43,462 bases of DNA from TMED14 sp964475135 (GTDB taxonomy: Bacteria; Bacteroidota; Bacteroidia; Flavobacteriales; Schleiferiaceae). Shown here piece after piece: positions 23,198-31,209 of this stretch. The translations under genes were made by a program, and so were the position numbers. The number at the start of each line of letters is the position of its first letter. Position 1 is the first letter of the stretch. The notes under the pieces are model-generated. The model saw only the letters and a program-made list of their open reading frames with translations. It ran no database searches and was not told where the DNA came from. The stretch spans positions 1 to 43,462 of the forward strand of contig CAYYWL010000014.1 of assembly GCA_964475135.1 (NCBI GenBank). The letters are read 5' to 3'.

Positions 23198-23221
23198 ATC
23201 GAATAGAGCTACTACTTGAAG

Positions 23222-23256
23222 CCGCCGGTTCCGCGAGGAGCCGGCGGTTTTCTTTT
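23222..23256 (+). terminator. terminator of the thrS-infC-rpmI-rplT unit
   Basis: Eleven-bp stem CCGCCGGTTCC/GGAGCCGGCGG with one G-U pair and a GCGA tetraloop, followed by TTTTCTTTT. Confidence 0.9.
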
Positions 23257-23311
23257 GTGGTAAACGTTTGCCACGGCTAGCGGATGTACTTTAGCATCAA
23301 ATGATACTATC

Positions 23312-24325
23312 ATGTTTGGAGATGTAGCACTTAATACTCAGTGCATTAAACACTTAACGGACATTCACGAACTCCTTGGATCGCTTACTTATGCGGGACT
23401 GGGTTCCGCACCAAACCCCAACCGAAGCGTTTACTGGAGCCGTACGGTGACCTCAACCTTGCGGATCGAGGGAAGTCCGCTCACACGCGAGCACGTCGAA
23501 CAAATCCACGCCGCACCCGCGCAAACGGAATGGGAACGGGCCGCACAAAATGCCCTACGCGCGTACCAGGGAATCAAATCATTCAACCCGTGGAAGGAAC
23601 GCTCGTTCAAGAGTGCCCACTTGGCCTTTATGGACGGACTGATTCCGCGCGCAGGTGCCTACCGAAGCACGGCAGTCGCCCTACAGCAAGGCGGACGCAT
23701 CGTACACGTCGCGCCACCCGCGACATCGGTTCCGGGCCTCATGCGTTCGCTGTTTGCCAGCCTTAAGGCAGCTCCGTTGGGGCCCGTGGTGGCAAGCTGT
23801 GTTTTTCACTACGAGTTGGAATTCATTCATCCGTTTGCGGACGGAAACGGTCGCCTAGGCCGGTTTTGGCACACCGTGCTCTTGCGCCAGATTCATCCGA
23901 TTTTTGACCAACTCAGCATTGAAGAGGTGCTTGACCGCGAACGCGACGCGTACTACCAAGCCCTCGCGAGGGCAGATCGCTCAGGTACCTCGCTGCCGTT
24001 TGTCGAATTTATGCTGGGAATCCTGGCGCAGACCCTTCGCGGATTTTTGAACGAACGGCCGAGTTCGCCACAGTGCAGTGAGGATCGAATTCAGTACTTC
24101 GTCGAATACGGCCCCCCGAGCTTTGCCCGCAAGGACTACCTTGAATTCTTTCCGTCTATTTCTGAGCCCACGGCTAGCCGGGACCTCAAGTTGGGAAGCG
24201 ACCAAGGTCACTGGATACGATCCGGAACCAAGCGGACCGCGACCTACGTGGTACCCCGACCTAACGAGCGTCCGTTTCGCGAAGCAGCCAGTGAAGGCCG
24301 CCCGCCGCGGCGCGAACGTAGGTAG
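23312..24325 (+). CDS. Fic domain protein (probable AMP-transferase), class II
   Basis: 337 residues. The Fic signature HPFADGNGRLGR is near residue 172 and supplies the catalytic His and phosphate-binding Asn/Arg; such enzymes transfer AMP or another nucleotide to target proteins. An N-terminal inhibitory helix motif (S/T)xxxE(G/N) is present as TLRIEG near residue 49, so the enzyme is self-inhibited (class II). A winged-helix-like C-terminal part (FVEYGPPSFARKDYLEFF onward) is common in this group. TACTTTAG at 23287-23294 may be its -7 box. The last 65 bp overlap the convergent ABC ATPase gene, and the Arg/Pro-rich tail comes from that overlap. Target unknown. Confidence 0.9.
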   Translation: MFGDVALNTQCIKHLTDIHELLGSLTYAGLGSAPNPNRSVYWSRTVTSTLRIEGSPLTREHVEQIHAAPAQTEWERAAQNALRAYQGIKSFNPWKERSFKSAHLAFMDGLIPRAGAYRSTAVALQQGGRIVHVAPPATSVPGLMRSLFASLKAAPLGPVVASCVFHYELEFIHPFADGNGRLGRFWHTVLLRQIHPIFDQLSIEEVLDRERDAYYQALARADRSGTSLPFVEFMLGILAQTLRGFLNERPSSPQCSEDRIQYFVEYGPPSFARKDYLEFFPSISEPTASRDLKLGSDQGHWIRSGTKRTATYVVPRPNERPFREAASEGRPPRRERR

Positions 24326-25336
24326 TTCCGCCCTCTGTCCAACGTTCAAGCTCGCTGACTGAACCGCAGGTAGTGGCGAGCAGCTGGGCGTCAAGGAATT
24401 CGGGCCGCAGAAACCAGCGTCGTCCCTGGCGGAACGCATGCGGGTGCGCACGCAGGCCTTCGGGCACCCGGGCCCAGGGCAGTTCGTTGATTGGCCCCCA
24501 GGCATACGCCATGGGTTTGGTGCGGGGCGCAGCGAAGAGCTGGGCGCCCGAGCCAGATTCGACGATGCACCCGTCTTGGAGCACGTCAATGCGGTGGGCC
24601 CAGCGGGCGGNNNNNNNNNNNNNNNNNNNNNNNNNNNNNNNNNNNNNNNNNNNNNNNNNNNNNNNNNNNNNNNNNNNNNNNNNNNNNNNNNNNNNNNNNN
24701 NNNNNNNNNNAGCACGTCAATGCGGTGGGCCCAGCGGGCGGCATCGCGCACGTCGTGGGCGACCAGCACTACCGTGCATCGGGTTTTGCGCTGCCACGCA
24801 GTGAGCAGCTGAAGGAGGCGTTCTTTGTGAAATCCGTCGACGTGGCTAAAGGGCTCGTCGAGCAGAAGTACCCTCGGTCGACCCAAGAGTGCCCGCCCAA
24901 TGGACAGGCGCTGCTGCTCTCCGCCCGAGAGGCTGTGGGCGGGACGCGACGGATCCATTCCAAGGCCCAAGGTGCGCATCATGCGGCGCACCAGTCGGTC
25001 TTCTTCGCCGTCAAGTTTGCCCAGCACGAGGTCGAGCAGGTTGTCGCGCACGCTACGGTAGGGAGAAAGTCCGAAATCCTGCTTGACCCACACCACCCCG
25101 GGATGCCCGGCGATCAGGCGATCCCGCGAATGCGGGTTCCGCCCCACCCAAACATCGCCCGAGTCGGCAAAAACTTGGCCGGCGAGCAGCGAAAGCAGCG
25201 TGGACTTGCCTGAACCCGAGGGTCCGTAAAGCGCCACGACTTCGCCGGGCGCCACCGACCACTCCGGAACCGACAATAAAAAAGCGCCCCGTGCCAGGCT
25301 GAGGCCGTCGGCACGGAGCGCGTAGGGGTTTGCCAC
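24261..25336 (-). CDS. ABC transporter ATP-binding protein (interrupted by an assembly gap)
   Basis: Starts at GTG 25336. Walker A ALYGPSGSGKSTLLSLLAG, Q-loop VWVKQDFGLS, signature HSLSGGEQQRLSIGRALLG, Walker B VLLLDEPFSHVD, H-loop VLVAHDVRDAARWAHRIDV. The 100 N at 24611-24710 lie between identical 31-bp copies (24580-24610, 24711-24741). Removing the N and one copy joins the frames exactly, giving about 314 residues. After the ATPase domain comes a roughly 90-residue extension (WGPINELPWARVPEGLRAHP...) like the regulatory tail of some importer ATPases. No permease or binding protein is next to it. It overlaps the Fic gene by 65 bp and starts 2 bp after lpd. Confidence 0.88.
24611..24710. other. 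assembly gap (100 N) with duplicated 31-bp contig ends
   Basis: 100 N between exact copies 24580-24610 and 24711-24741. Collapsing one copy restores the ABC ATPase frame, so nothing is missing. Confidence 0.93.
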
Positions 25337-25338
25337 GG

Positions 25339-26475
25339 CTAGAGGTGAATTACCTCACCGTAGGCGGCCGCAGTGGCCTCCATCACGGCTTCAGACATGG
25401 TCGGGTGCGGGTGGACCGCCTTAAGCAGCTCCATTCCAGTGGTCTCGAGCTTGCGCGCAACCACGATCTCGGCAATCATCTCGGTGACGTTGGCGCCGAT
25501 CATGTGGGCCCCGAGGAGCTCGCCGTACTTGGCGTCGTAGATCACCTTGACGAAGCCGTCTTTCGCGCCGGCGGCCGAAGCCTTGCCCGAGGCACTAAAC
25601 GGAAACTTGCCCACCTTCACCTCAAAACCGGCCTCTTTCGCCGCTTTTTCGGTGTATCCCACACTCGCAATCTCGGGCGAGCAGTAGGTGCAGCCTGGGA
25701 TGTTGTTGTAGTCCATCGGCTGCGGATGGTGGCCGGCAATCGCCTCCACGCAGATAATGCCTTCAGCCGAAGCCACGTGCGCCAGGGCTTGGCCCTTGAC
25801 GATGTCGCCGATGGCGTAGTACCCAGGAATGTTCGTGCGGTAGAAGTCGTCGACCACCACGCGGCCTTTATCAACTGCGATTCCGACGCTCTCGAGACCG
25901 ATGTTCTCGAGGTTGGGCATCACACCCACGGCGCTCAGGACCACGTCGCACTCCATCGTGTGCTCGCCCTTAGCGTCGGCGTAGGTGACCTTGCAGCCCT
26001 TGCCTTTGGTGTCAACGGACTTGACTTCGGTTCCNNNNNNNNNNNNNNNNNNNNNNNNNNNNNNNNNNNNNNNNNNNNNNNNNNNNNNNNNNNNNNNNNN
26101 NNNNNNNNNNNNNNNNNNNNNNNNNNNNNNNNNNAGGGTTCCGTAGCCCATGTGCACGTCAATCTTGTTCTTTTTCATCAGGAACTGAATGCCCTTTGAC
26201 ATTCCGCCCGCCACCTCACGGCTGCGCGAAATCACCTTGCCAAAGTCGTGCTTGGCATCCTTCACGGTGATTCCATACTCCTCAGCGTGCTGGATGTACT
26301 CAAACACCTGGGCGCTCTTGATCAATGCCTTGGTCGGAATGCAGCCCCAGTTAAGGCACACGCCACCTAAGCTTTCTTTTTCAACAACCGCAGTTTTCAA
26401 ACCCAATTGGCTTGCGCGGATCGCGGCTACATAACCGCCGGGGCCGGAGCCCAATACCAGTACGTCGTATTCCAT
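25339..26475 (-). CDS. lpd: dihydrolipoyl dehydrogenase (E3), with a real internal gap
   Basis: Start ATG 26475 before EYDVLVLGSGPGG, the FAD-binding Rossmann motif. The redox-active disulfide is in GGVCLNWGCIPTKALI. The second part holds NIPGYYAIGDIVKG and the C-terminal active-site HPHPTMSEAVMEA. E3 reoxidises dihydrolipoamide of 2-oxoacid dehydrogenases and would serve the E1 at 10059. The 100 N at 26035-26134 are not flanked by a duplication. About 344 residues are visible against roughly 465 in the family, so about 120 residues (near 360 bp, containing most of the NAD domain) are missing. ridA starts 2 bp upstream in the same unit. Confidence 0.94.
   Translation of the reverse strand: MEYDVLVLGSGPGGYVAAIRASQLGLKTAVVEKESLGGVCLNWGCIPTKALIKSAQVFEYIQHAEEYGITVKDAKHDFGKVISRSREVAGGMSKGIQFLMKKNKIDVHMGYGTXXXXXXXXXXXXXXXXXXXXXXXXXXXXXXXXXXGTEVKSVDTKGKGCKVTYADAKGEHTMECDVVLSAVGVMPNLENIGLESVGIAVDKGRVVVDDFYRTNIPGYYAIGDIVKGQALAHVASAEGIICVEAIAGHHPQPMDYNNIPGCTYCSPEIASVGYTEKAAKEAGFEVKVGKFPFSASGKASAAGAKDGFVKVIYDAKYGELLGAHMIGANVTEMIAEIVVARKLETTGMELLKAVHPHPTMSEAVMEATAAAYGEVIHL
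26035..26134. other. assembly gap (100 N), sequence truly missing
   Basis: The flanks share no long duplicate. Protein length suggests that about 360 bp of lpd are absent, so 100 N is a placeholder. Confidence 0.85.
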
Positions 26476-26477
26476 AG

Positions 26478-26858
26478 CTACAAAGGTAGGTAGGCCACCG
26501 CCGAAATCTCGAACCGAGCGTCCTTGGGGAGGCCTAAAACTGCCACGGTTTCGCGAGCCGGCTTGGCGTCGCCCATAAATTCCGTGTAAATGGCGTTTAC
26601 CGCGGCAAAATCCGCCATGTCGCGCAAAAAAAGACTGCACTTCGCAAGGTGCTGCGTGCCCATCCCCTGGCTTTCAAGCACCGCCACCAAGTTGGTGAGC
26701 GCGGTATGAACCTCGCTTTCGAGGCTTTCGTTGCGAAACTCGCCCTCGGGAGTGAGCGCGATCATTCCAGAAATGAACAAGTTGGGTCCTGCCCACACCG
26801 CCTGGCTGTAGGGGCCAATGGGTGCTGGGGCGTTCGGCGTAGTTACGTGTCGGAGCAT
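26478..26858 (-). CDS. ridA: RidA family protein (enamine/imine deaminase)
   Basis: 126 residues, YjgF/YER057c/UK114 fold. N-terminal PNAPAPIGPYSQAVWAGPNLFISG and the C-terminal KPARETVAVLGLPKDARFEISAVAY with the active-site Arg are typical. RidA hydrolyses reactive 2-aminoacrylate released by PLP enzymes. First gene of ridA-lpd-ABC. A TAACTTTA box (26863-26870) lies about 4 nt from the ATG. Divergent from pabA. Confidence 0.93.
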   Translation of the reverse strand: MLRHVTTPNAPAPIGPYSQAVWAGPNLFISGMIALTPEGEFRNESLESEVHTALTNLVAVLESQGMGTQHLAKCSLFLRDMADFAAVNAIYTEFMGDAKPARETVAVLGLPKDARFEISAVAYLPL

Positions 26859-26862
26859 GGGC

Positions 26863-26870
26863 TAAAGTTA
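26863..26870 (-). promoter_or_regulatory. possible -7 box of ridA
   Basis: TAACTTTA on the - strand, one mismatch from TAnnTTTG, 4 nt before the ATG. Confidence 0.4.
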
Positions 26871-26886
26871 GGTTCCGCGGGCGGAC

Positions 26887-26894
26887 TACCTTTG
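26887..26894 (+). promoter_or_regulatory. -7 box of pabA/trpG
   Basis: TACCTTTG, perfect TAnnTTTG, ending 5 nt before the ATG at 26900. Confidence 0.7.
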
Positions 26895-26899
26895 AATCC

Positions 26900-27484
26900 A
26901 TGCTGCTCGGCGTTCTCGACAACCGCGATTCGTTCACCTACAACTTGGTGCACCTGCTCGAACCCTATTTTGCAGAGGTTCGGGTGCGCCGCTGCGACGA
27001 TCCTTTGGCCCTTGCCGACCTGCACGACGTTGACGCGCTCGTCCTGTCCCCTGGCCCTGGACTGCCGCGCGAGTCGGGTGCGCTATTGGACGTCATCGCC
27101 GACCACTTTGGGCGGACGCCCATTCTCGGGGTGTGCCTGGGCATGCAGGCCTTGGCCGAGTTCACGGGCGGACGCCTCGTGCACACGGGCACTCCGCGGC
27201 ACGGAATCGCCAGACCCATCACCTGGACCGAAGCTTGGGCGGGCGGCGTGACGCTTCCGAACCCCACGATGGTCGGGCTCTACCACTCGTGGGCTGTCGA
27301 TTCAGAGCGTTTGAGCCCCGACTGGTCGGTCACGGCCACGGACTTTGAAGGGCTTCCGGCTGCCATGCGCCACCGTTCAGCCCCTGTGTGGGCCGTTCAG
27401 TTTCACCCTGAAAGTGTGCTAACGCCCCAAGGTCCTGAGCTTTTAAAGGCTTGGGCCGAATTCAGCGCGTCTGTAGTGCGCTAG
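26900..27484 (+). CDS. pabA: class I glutamine amidotransferase of anthranilate/aminodeoxychorismate synthase
   Basis: 194 residues. LGVLDNRDSFTYNLVHLLE, LVLSPGPGLPRESGALLDV, the nucleophile Cys in ILGVCLGMQALAE, and the His/Glu of the triad in WAVQFHPESVLTPQG. It supplies ammonia to a TrpE- or PabB-type partner that is not in this window; with no trp genes nearby, folate or dual use (PabA/TrpG) cannot be separated. Its stop TAG shares the palindrome CTAG (27481-27484) with the stop of convergent lptD. Confidence 0.88.
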   Translation: MLLGVLDNRDSFTYNLVHLLEPYFAEVRVRRCDDPLALADLHDVDALVLSPGPGLPRESGALLDVIADHFGRTPILGVCLGMQALAEFTGGRLVHTGTPRHGIARPITWTEAWAGGVTLPNPTMVGLYHSWAVDSERLSPDWSVTATDFEGLPAAMRHRSAPVWAVQFHPESVLTPQGPELLKAWAEFSASVVR

Positions 27485-29967
27485 TAGTCGCCCAATCCGC
27501 GGCGGCGCTGAACCTTCAGGGCATTGAGCAGCGGTGCGGTCACGCCCATTCCGATCGTATAGCTCCGGGCGTAGCCAAACGGAACCCAGCGCAAATTCAT
27601 TTGCCAGCAGTGGATCGTACGCACCACATCAAATGAAGTGAACGTGAAGTCCATTTTGGCGAGGTCGTAGCCGCTGGCGAAGCGAATCTTCCAGTTTTGG
27701 GTGGCATCAAAGGTTCCGTCGACCCGAACCGAATGGGTCGTTTGGTAGGTCGTGCCCACCGCGCTACGGCGCATCGAATAGCCTGCATTGATGCTCCACG
27801 GAGCCGCCCATGCCACCTGGTCCAAGGGCGCGTAGTAGTCGCTGTAAAAATTTTCTTCAAGCCCTAAATCGTTGATTTTGGGGCCGCGCCGGCCTTGAGC
27901 GCTTCCGCCCCTTAGGCGTACGTCGGCACTGAACTGGTGCATGGTCGGGCGAATCCAGCCCTGGCCCAAAGCCGCTGCAAACGTTTCGGTGCGCACCCCT
28001 GCCGAATCCAATCCGTACCAATCAAAAAGCCCTTGGTAGCTGACCCGGTACGCGCCCTTACCCCATGAGGATGAGGCCCGTACCGCCATATTTTCCCACG
28101 GATTGGTCGCTGCTGCCGCGTTGTAGCCAGTCTCAAGACTCAAGTCGTCGATGAGGTTGATTTTGCGCTCGGTCCCAGAGTCGCCCATGGCGCGGAGCTT
28201 GGCATCCAGCGTGTTTCGCAACCGAAAACGGACTGCTCCAAGCTGACCGGGGCCCGGCGACCCGTAGGTGTAGCCCTGAAAGCGATTAAAGCGTTTCAAC
28301 GTACCGGACGTATCGCTTTGTATTTCTTGGTAGATGTTCCAGCGCGGATCCGAAAAGTCAGGACGCGCAATCGCCGTCACCGACGGGTACATCACGTGGC
28401 GCAGGGCCGACACAGGGCCGCGGCGGTAGCGAAAAATGCCATACAGCGTGGTGTTGGCCGAGGCCGAGGCCCGAAACTCACGAGCCGTAAAAAATCCGCG
28501 GGCGGTATCGGTGCGCACTTCACCTGAATCCGCGTCCCACGTGTAGTTGAGCGCCGTTGGGTACCACTTTTCGGCCCAGTCGGTGCTGGGGTTGATGGTG
28601 ATGAAGCGAAACAGCTTGAGGTTGGTATTGAGCGACGCAGACTGCTGGATTCCGCTGCGAAGGCGCGTCGGATCAAAGAGCTCGGCCGGGTCCTGGAGCT
28701 CTTCGAGCAAGCCTTGGGTCTCGTTGCGGCCGTTCATGGCGTAGGTCAAGCCGATCCCCTCGTACCATCGCGGGGCCCCACTGCGCACCTTGCGGGCAAA
28801 GGGCTGCACCCGGGCCATTCCGAGGGTGAATTCAGGAAGCGATAACGCAATCGTGCCCTGCTGGTTGTTTTGGCGGTGCCTGAGGGCTCCGGTGAAGGTA
28901 AACGGAGTTCCCGGGAAGCGCTGCACGAGACTCACCGACGACGAGAGGTCGTTCTTCAAAAAGTCGTCGGGATTGGTGGTAGTGTTCTTAAAAAAGCTCC
29001 CTGTCGCAAGCTCGACCCGGGCCGAAACAGTGCGCGTCGGATGCGCTTTGGGGTCTTGGTTGTGGTTCCACGATATTCGGTAGTCGCGAGCGTCGTAAAA
29101 CTGTCCGTAGTCGGCATAGCGCGGATCCCCGTAGCGCGTCCGGTTGGCCTGAACCGTGAATCCGCCCGAAAAACGGTAGCGGTAGCGGTAGTTCGACTGC
29201 GCTTGAATGCCCCACGAACCCCGGGTGTAGAGGTCGCCGGTGAGGCGAAGGTCTAGGTGGTCGTTGAGCGCCCAGTAGTGCCCAAACCCGGTCAGCCCGA
29301 GACCCCATTCCCGGCGGTCGGCAAAGTTCGGCAGAATAAACCCGGACGCGCGCTTTTCGGCCATCGGGAAAAACCCGAACGGAAGCGCCAAGGGCGTGGG
29401 CAAGTGCGCCAATTCGAGGTAGGCCGGTCCCGTTACAATGCGCTTGCCCACATCAAACCTGGCTTGGGGCGCGACTATGGCAAAGTGGGGCTCGGCGTGG
29501 TTGCAGGTCGTAAAGCGTGTCGAACCGATGTAGTAGCTCGAATCACTAATCATTTTTACCTGCTTGCCAAACAAAAAACCTCCGGCCTCTTGGCTCGACG
29601 ACTGGTAGACCCAACCTTTTTGAGTTCCGTAGTTGTAGCGCAACGTATCGGCACCGATTCGGCGGTCGCCCTGGGTGAAGATGGGGCGCCCAAGGTAGCT
29701 GCCGTCGGCCTGTCGCGCACCGTAGGCTTTGATTTCGCGTCGTCCCCAGTGAATTTCAATGGTTTCGGCCTCGAGGGTGAAGTCTTTGGATACGGCACGG
29801 GCCTTGCCTTGAAGGTTCATGGTGCTGCTGCCGGGGACAAGCGTTCCTTGGCGTTCCGAGGAATAGGTGATTCCGTCTCCGTCCAGTACGCCCTGCGCCA
29901 CCGCCGAAAACGATAAAAATGCCGCAATCATTGCGACGTAAGCGTGTACCTTTGAAGCGACGTTCAT
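27481..29967 (-). CDS. lptD: LPS-assembly outer-membrane protein LptD
   Basis: 828 residues. Signal peptide at 1-25 (VHAYVAMIAAFLSFSAVAQG). The OstA-like periplasmic jellyroll follows to about residue 200 (ITYSSERQG, DFTLEAETIEIHWGRREIKAYG), then a long beta-barrel with many alternating strands and the usual Bacteroidota ending (RTIHCWQMNLRWVPFGYAR ... NALKVQRRRGLGDY). It inserts lipopolysaccharide into the outer leaflet. The ATG (29965-29967) overlaps the ATG of the divergent amidase (29966-29968) in one CATG. Its -7 box lies inside the amidase gene. Not essential-pathway duplicates: no second copy in the window. Confidence 0.93.
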   Translation of the reverse strand: MNVASKVHAYVAMIAAFLSFSAVAQGVLDGDGITYSSERQGTLVPGSSTMNLQGKARAVSKDFTLEAETIEIHWGRREIKAYGARQADGSYLGRPIFTQGDRRIGADTLRYNYGTQKGWVYQSSSQEAGGFLFGKQVKMISDSSYYIGSTRFTTCNHAEPHFAIVAPQARFDVGKRIVTGPAYLELAHLPTPLALPFGFFPMAEKRASGFILPNFADRREWGLGLTGFGHYWALNDHLDLRLTGDLYTRGSWGIQAQSNYRYRYRFSGGFTVQANRTRYGDPRYADYGQFYDARDYRISWNHNQDPKAHPTRTVSARVELATGSFFKNTTTNPDDFLKNDLSSSVSLVQRFPGTPFTFTGALRHRQNNQQGTIALSLPEFTLGMARVQPFARKVRSGAPRWYEGIGLTYAMNGRNETQGLLEELQDPAELFDPTRLRSGIQQSASLNTNLKLFRFITINPSTDWAEKWYPTALNYTWDADSGEVRTDTARGFFTAREFRASASANTTLYGIFRYRRGPVSALRHVMYPSVTAIARPDFSDPRWNIYQEIQSDTSGTLKRFNRFQGYTYGSPGPGQLGAVRFRLRNTLDAKLRAMGDSGTERKINLIDDLSLETGYNAAAATNPWENMAVRASSSWGKGAYRVSYQGLFDWYGLDSAGVRTETFAAALGQGWIRPTMHQFSADVRLRGGSAQGRRGPKINDLGLEENFYSDYYAPLDQVAWAAPWSINAGYSMRRSAVGTTYQTTHSVRVDGTFDATQNWKIRFASGYDLAKMDFTFTSFDVVRTIHCWQMNLRWVPFGYARSYTIGMGVTAPLLNALKVQRRRGLGDY
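29947..29954 (+). promoter_or_regulatory. -7 box of the amidase gene, inside lptD
   Basis: TACCTTTG, 11 nt before the amidase ATG, within the 5' coding part of lptD. Confidence 0.65.
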
Positions 29968-31204
29968 GAAATCAGTGACCAAAAGTAGTACCTACCAACG
30001 CCTAGCCTGGGTTTTGATTGCCCTTTTGGCGGTTCCGCATACAGGTTTTCAACCTGCAGCCCGAATGAGTGATGAAGTTCGCACCGTCGTTATCGACGCG
30101 GGGCACGGCGGCAAAGATCCCGGCAACCTCGGAACCCGCCGCTATAAAAAGACCGAAAAGGACGTATCGCTTGCCGTCGCGCTCAAGGTCGAACAGTACA
30201 TCAAGCAGCGATTTCCCGACATCAAAGTGGTGATGACGCGCCGCGACGATTCCTACCCCACCCTGCACGAACGCACCGTCATTGCCAACCGCGCCCAGGG
30301 CGACGTATTCATTTCGATCCACTGCGACGCTGCCGAAAACCGCTCGGCCTACGGCTCGTCCACCTACGTTATGGGTAAGGACCACGACGACGAAAACCGG
30401 GTCGCAATGCGCGAGAATTCCGTAATTCTGCAAGAAGACAACCAGGAGGTGTATGAGGGCTTTGACCCCACTAAGCCCGAGTCGTACATCATGCTGACAA
30501 TGTTTCAGTACGCCTTCATTCAGCAAAGCGTCGAACTTGCCCAGACGGTTCAGAACGCCTTTCGCAACGACGTCGGCCGTAAAGACCGCGGGGTGAAGCA
30601 GCAACCGCTCTATGTCACGAGCCGCACCGCCATGCCTTCAATACTTATCGAGCTCGGATTTTTGACCAACAGCGCAGAAGAGGATTTCTTGATGACCGAC
30701 GACGGCCAAGACCAGATGGCCCAGGCGATTGCGCGCTCGTTTGCCCAGTACAAAGTGCGCCGTGAGGGCGGAACCGTCGCAGAACCCATTGTTCCACCCG
30801 CAGCCAAACCTGAGGTTAGCCTGCCCGAGCCGGCGGCACAAGAGGTTCCGAAGGTCGAGGCACCCAAGCAAGAGGCTGCGCCCGTCGTTACTGAGTCCAA
30901 ACCAGCCCCCGAGGCACCGACCAATGCCGCCGTCAGCGACGTGTACTTCACGGTACAGCTCAGTGTGAGTGGAATCCAAAAGAGTACGAGCGAATCTCCT
31001 TTTGACGCAATTCGCGGCGTATTCTACCTCAAAGACGGTCGCCTCTTTCGCTACCTCTACGGGCGATTCAGTTCGCGCGACGATGCCTACAAAGCGCTTC
31101 AAGAGGCTCGCCTCAAGGGATTTCCGGACGCCTTCATGGTGGCCTACCGCGGCACCGCGCGCATCACCCTTGACGAAGCCGACCAAGCGCTTAAGAAGCC
31201 GTAA
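29966..31204 (+). CDS. N-acetylmuramoyl-L-alanine amidase (Amidase_3) with C-terminal SPOR-like region
   Basis: 412 residues. Signal peptide at about 1-30 (LAWVLIALLAVPHTGFQPA). The zinc amidase domain spans about 38-262: TVVIDAGHGGKDPGNLG (zinc His), VFISIHCDAAENRSA (zinc His) and ILIELGFLTNSAEEDF (catalytic Glu). A Pro/Ala/Glu-rich linker (about 270-320) leads to a final ~85-residue domain (VYFTVQLSVSG ... YKALQEARLKGFPDAFMVAY) resembling a SPOR peptidoglycan-binding fold. It cleaves stem peptides from septal glycan during cell separation. First gene of a run through the MCE and Fe-S proteins. Shares its start region with lptD. Confidence 0.93.
   Translation: MKSVTKSSTYQRLAWVLIALLAVPHTGFQPAARMSDEVRTVVIDAGHGGKDPGNLGTRRYKKTEKDVSLAVALKVEQYIKQRFPDIKVVMTRRDDSYPTLHERTVIANRAQGDVFISIHCDAAENRSAYGSSTYVMGKDHDDENRVAMRENSVILQEDNQEVYEGFDPTKPESYIMLTMFQYAFIQQSVELAQTVQNAFRNDVGRKDRGVKQQPLYVTSRTAMPSILIELGFLTNSAEEDFLMTDDGQDQMAQAIARSFAQYKVRREGGTVAEPIVPPAAKPEVSLPEPAAQEVPKVEAPKQEAAPVVTESKPAPEAPTNAAVSDVYFTVQLSVSGIQKSTSESPFDAIRGVFYLKDGRLFRYLYGRFSSRDDAYKALQEARLKGFPDAFMVAYRGTARITLDEADQALKKP
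29980..29987 (-). promoter_or_regulatory. -7 box of lptD, inside the amidase gene
   Basis: TACTTTTG on the - strand, 12 nt before the lptD ATG, within the first codons of the amidase. Confidence 0.65.
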
Positions 31205-31209
31205 CTTGT

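Noticed and set aside
26029..26140. Overlap of contig ends at the lpd gap
   Set aside because: The flanks share only a few bases (GGTTCC), which is itself part of a very common word, and the protein is about 120 residues short.
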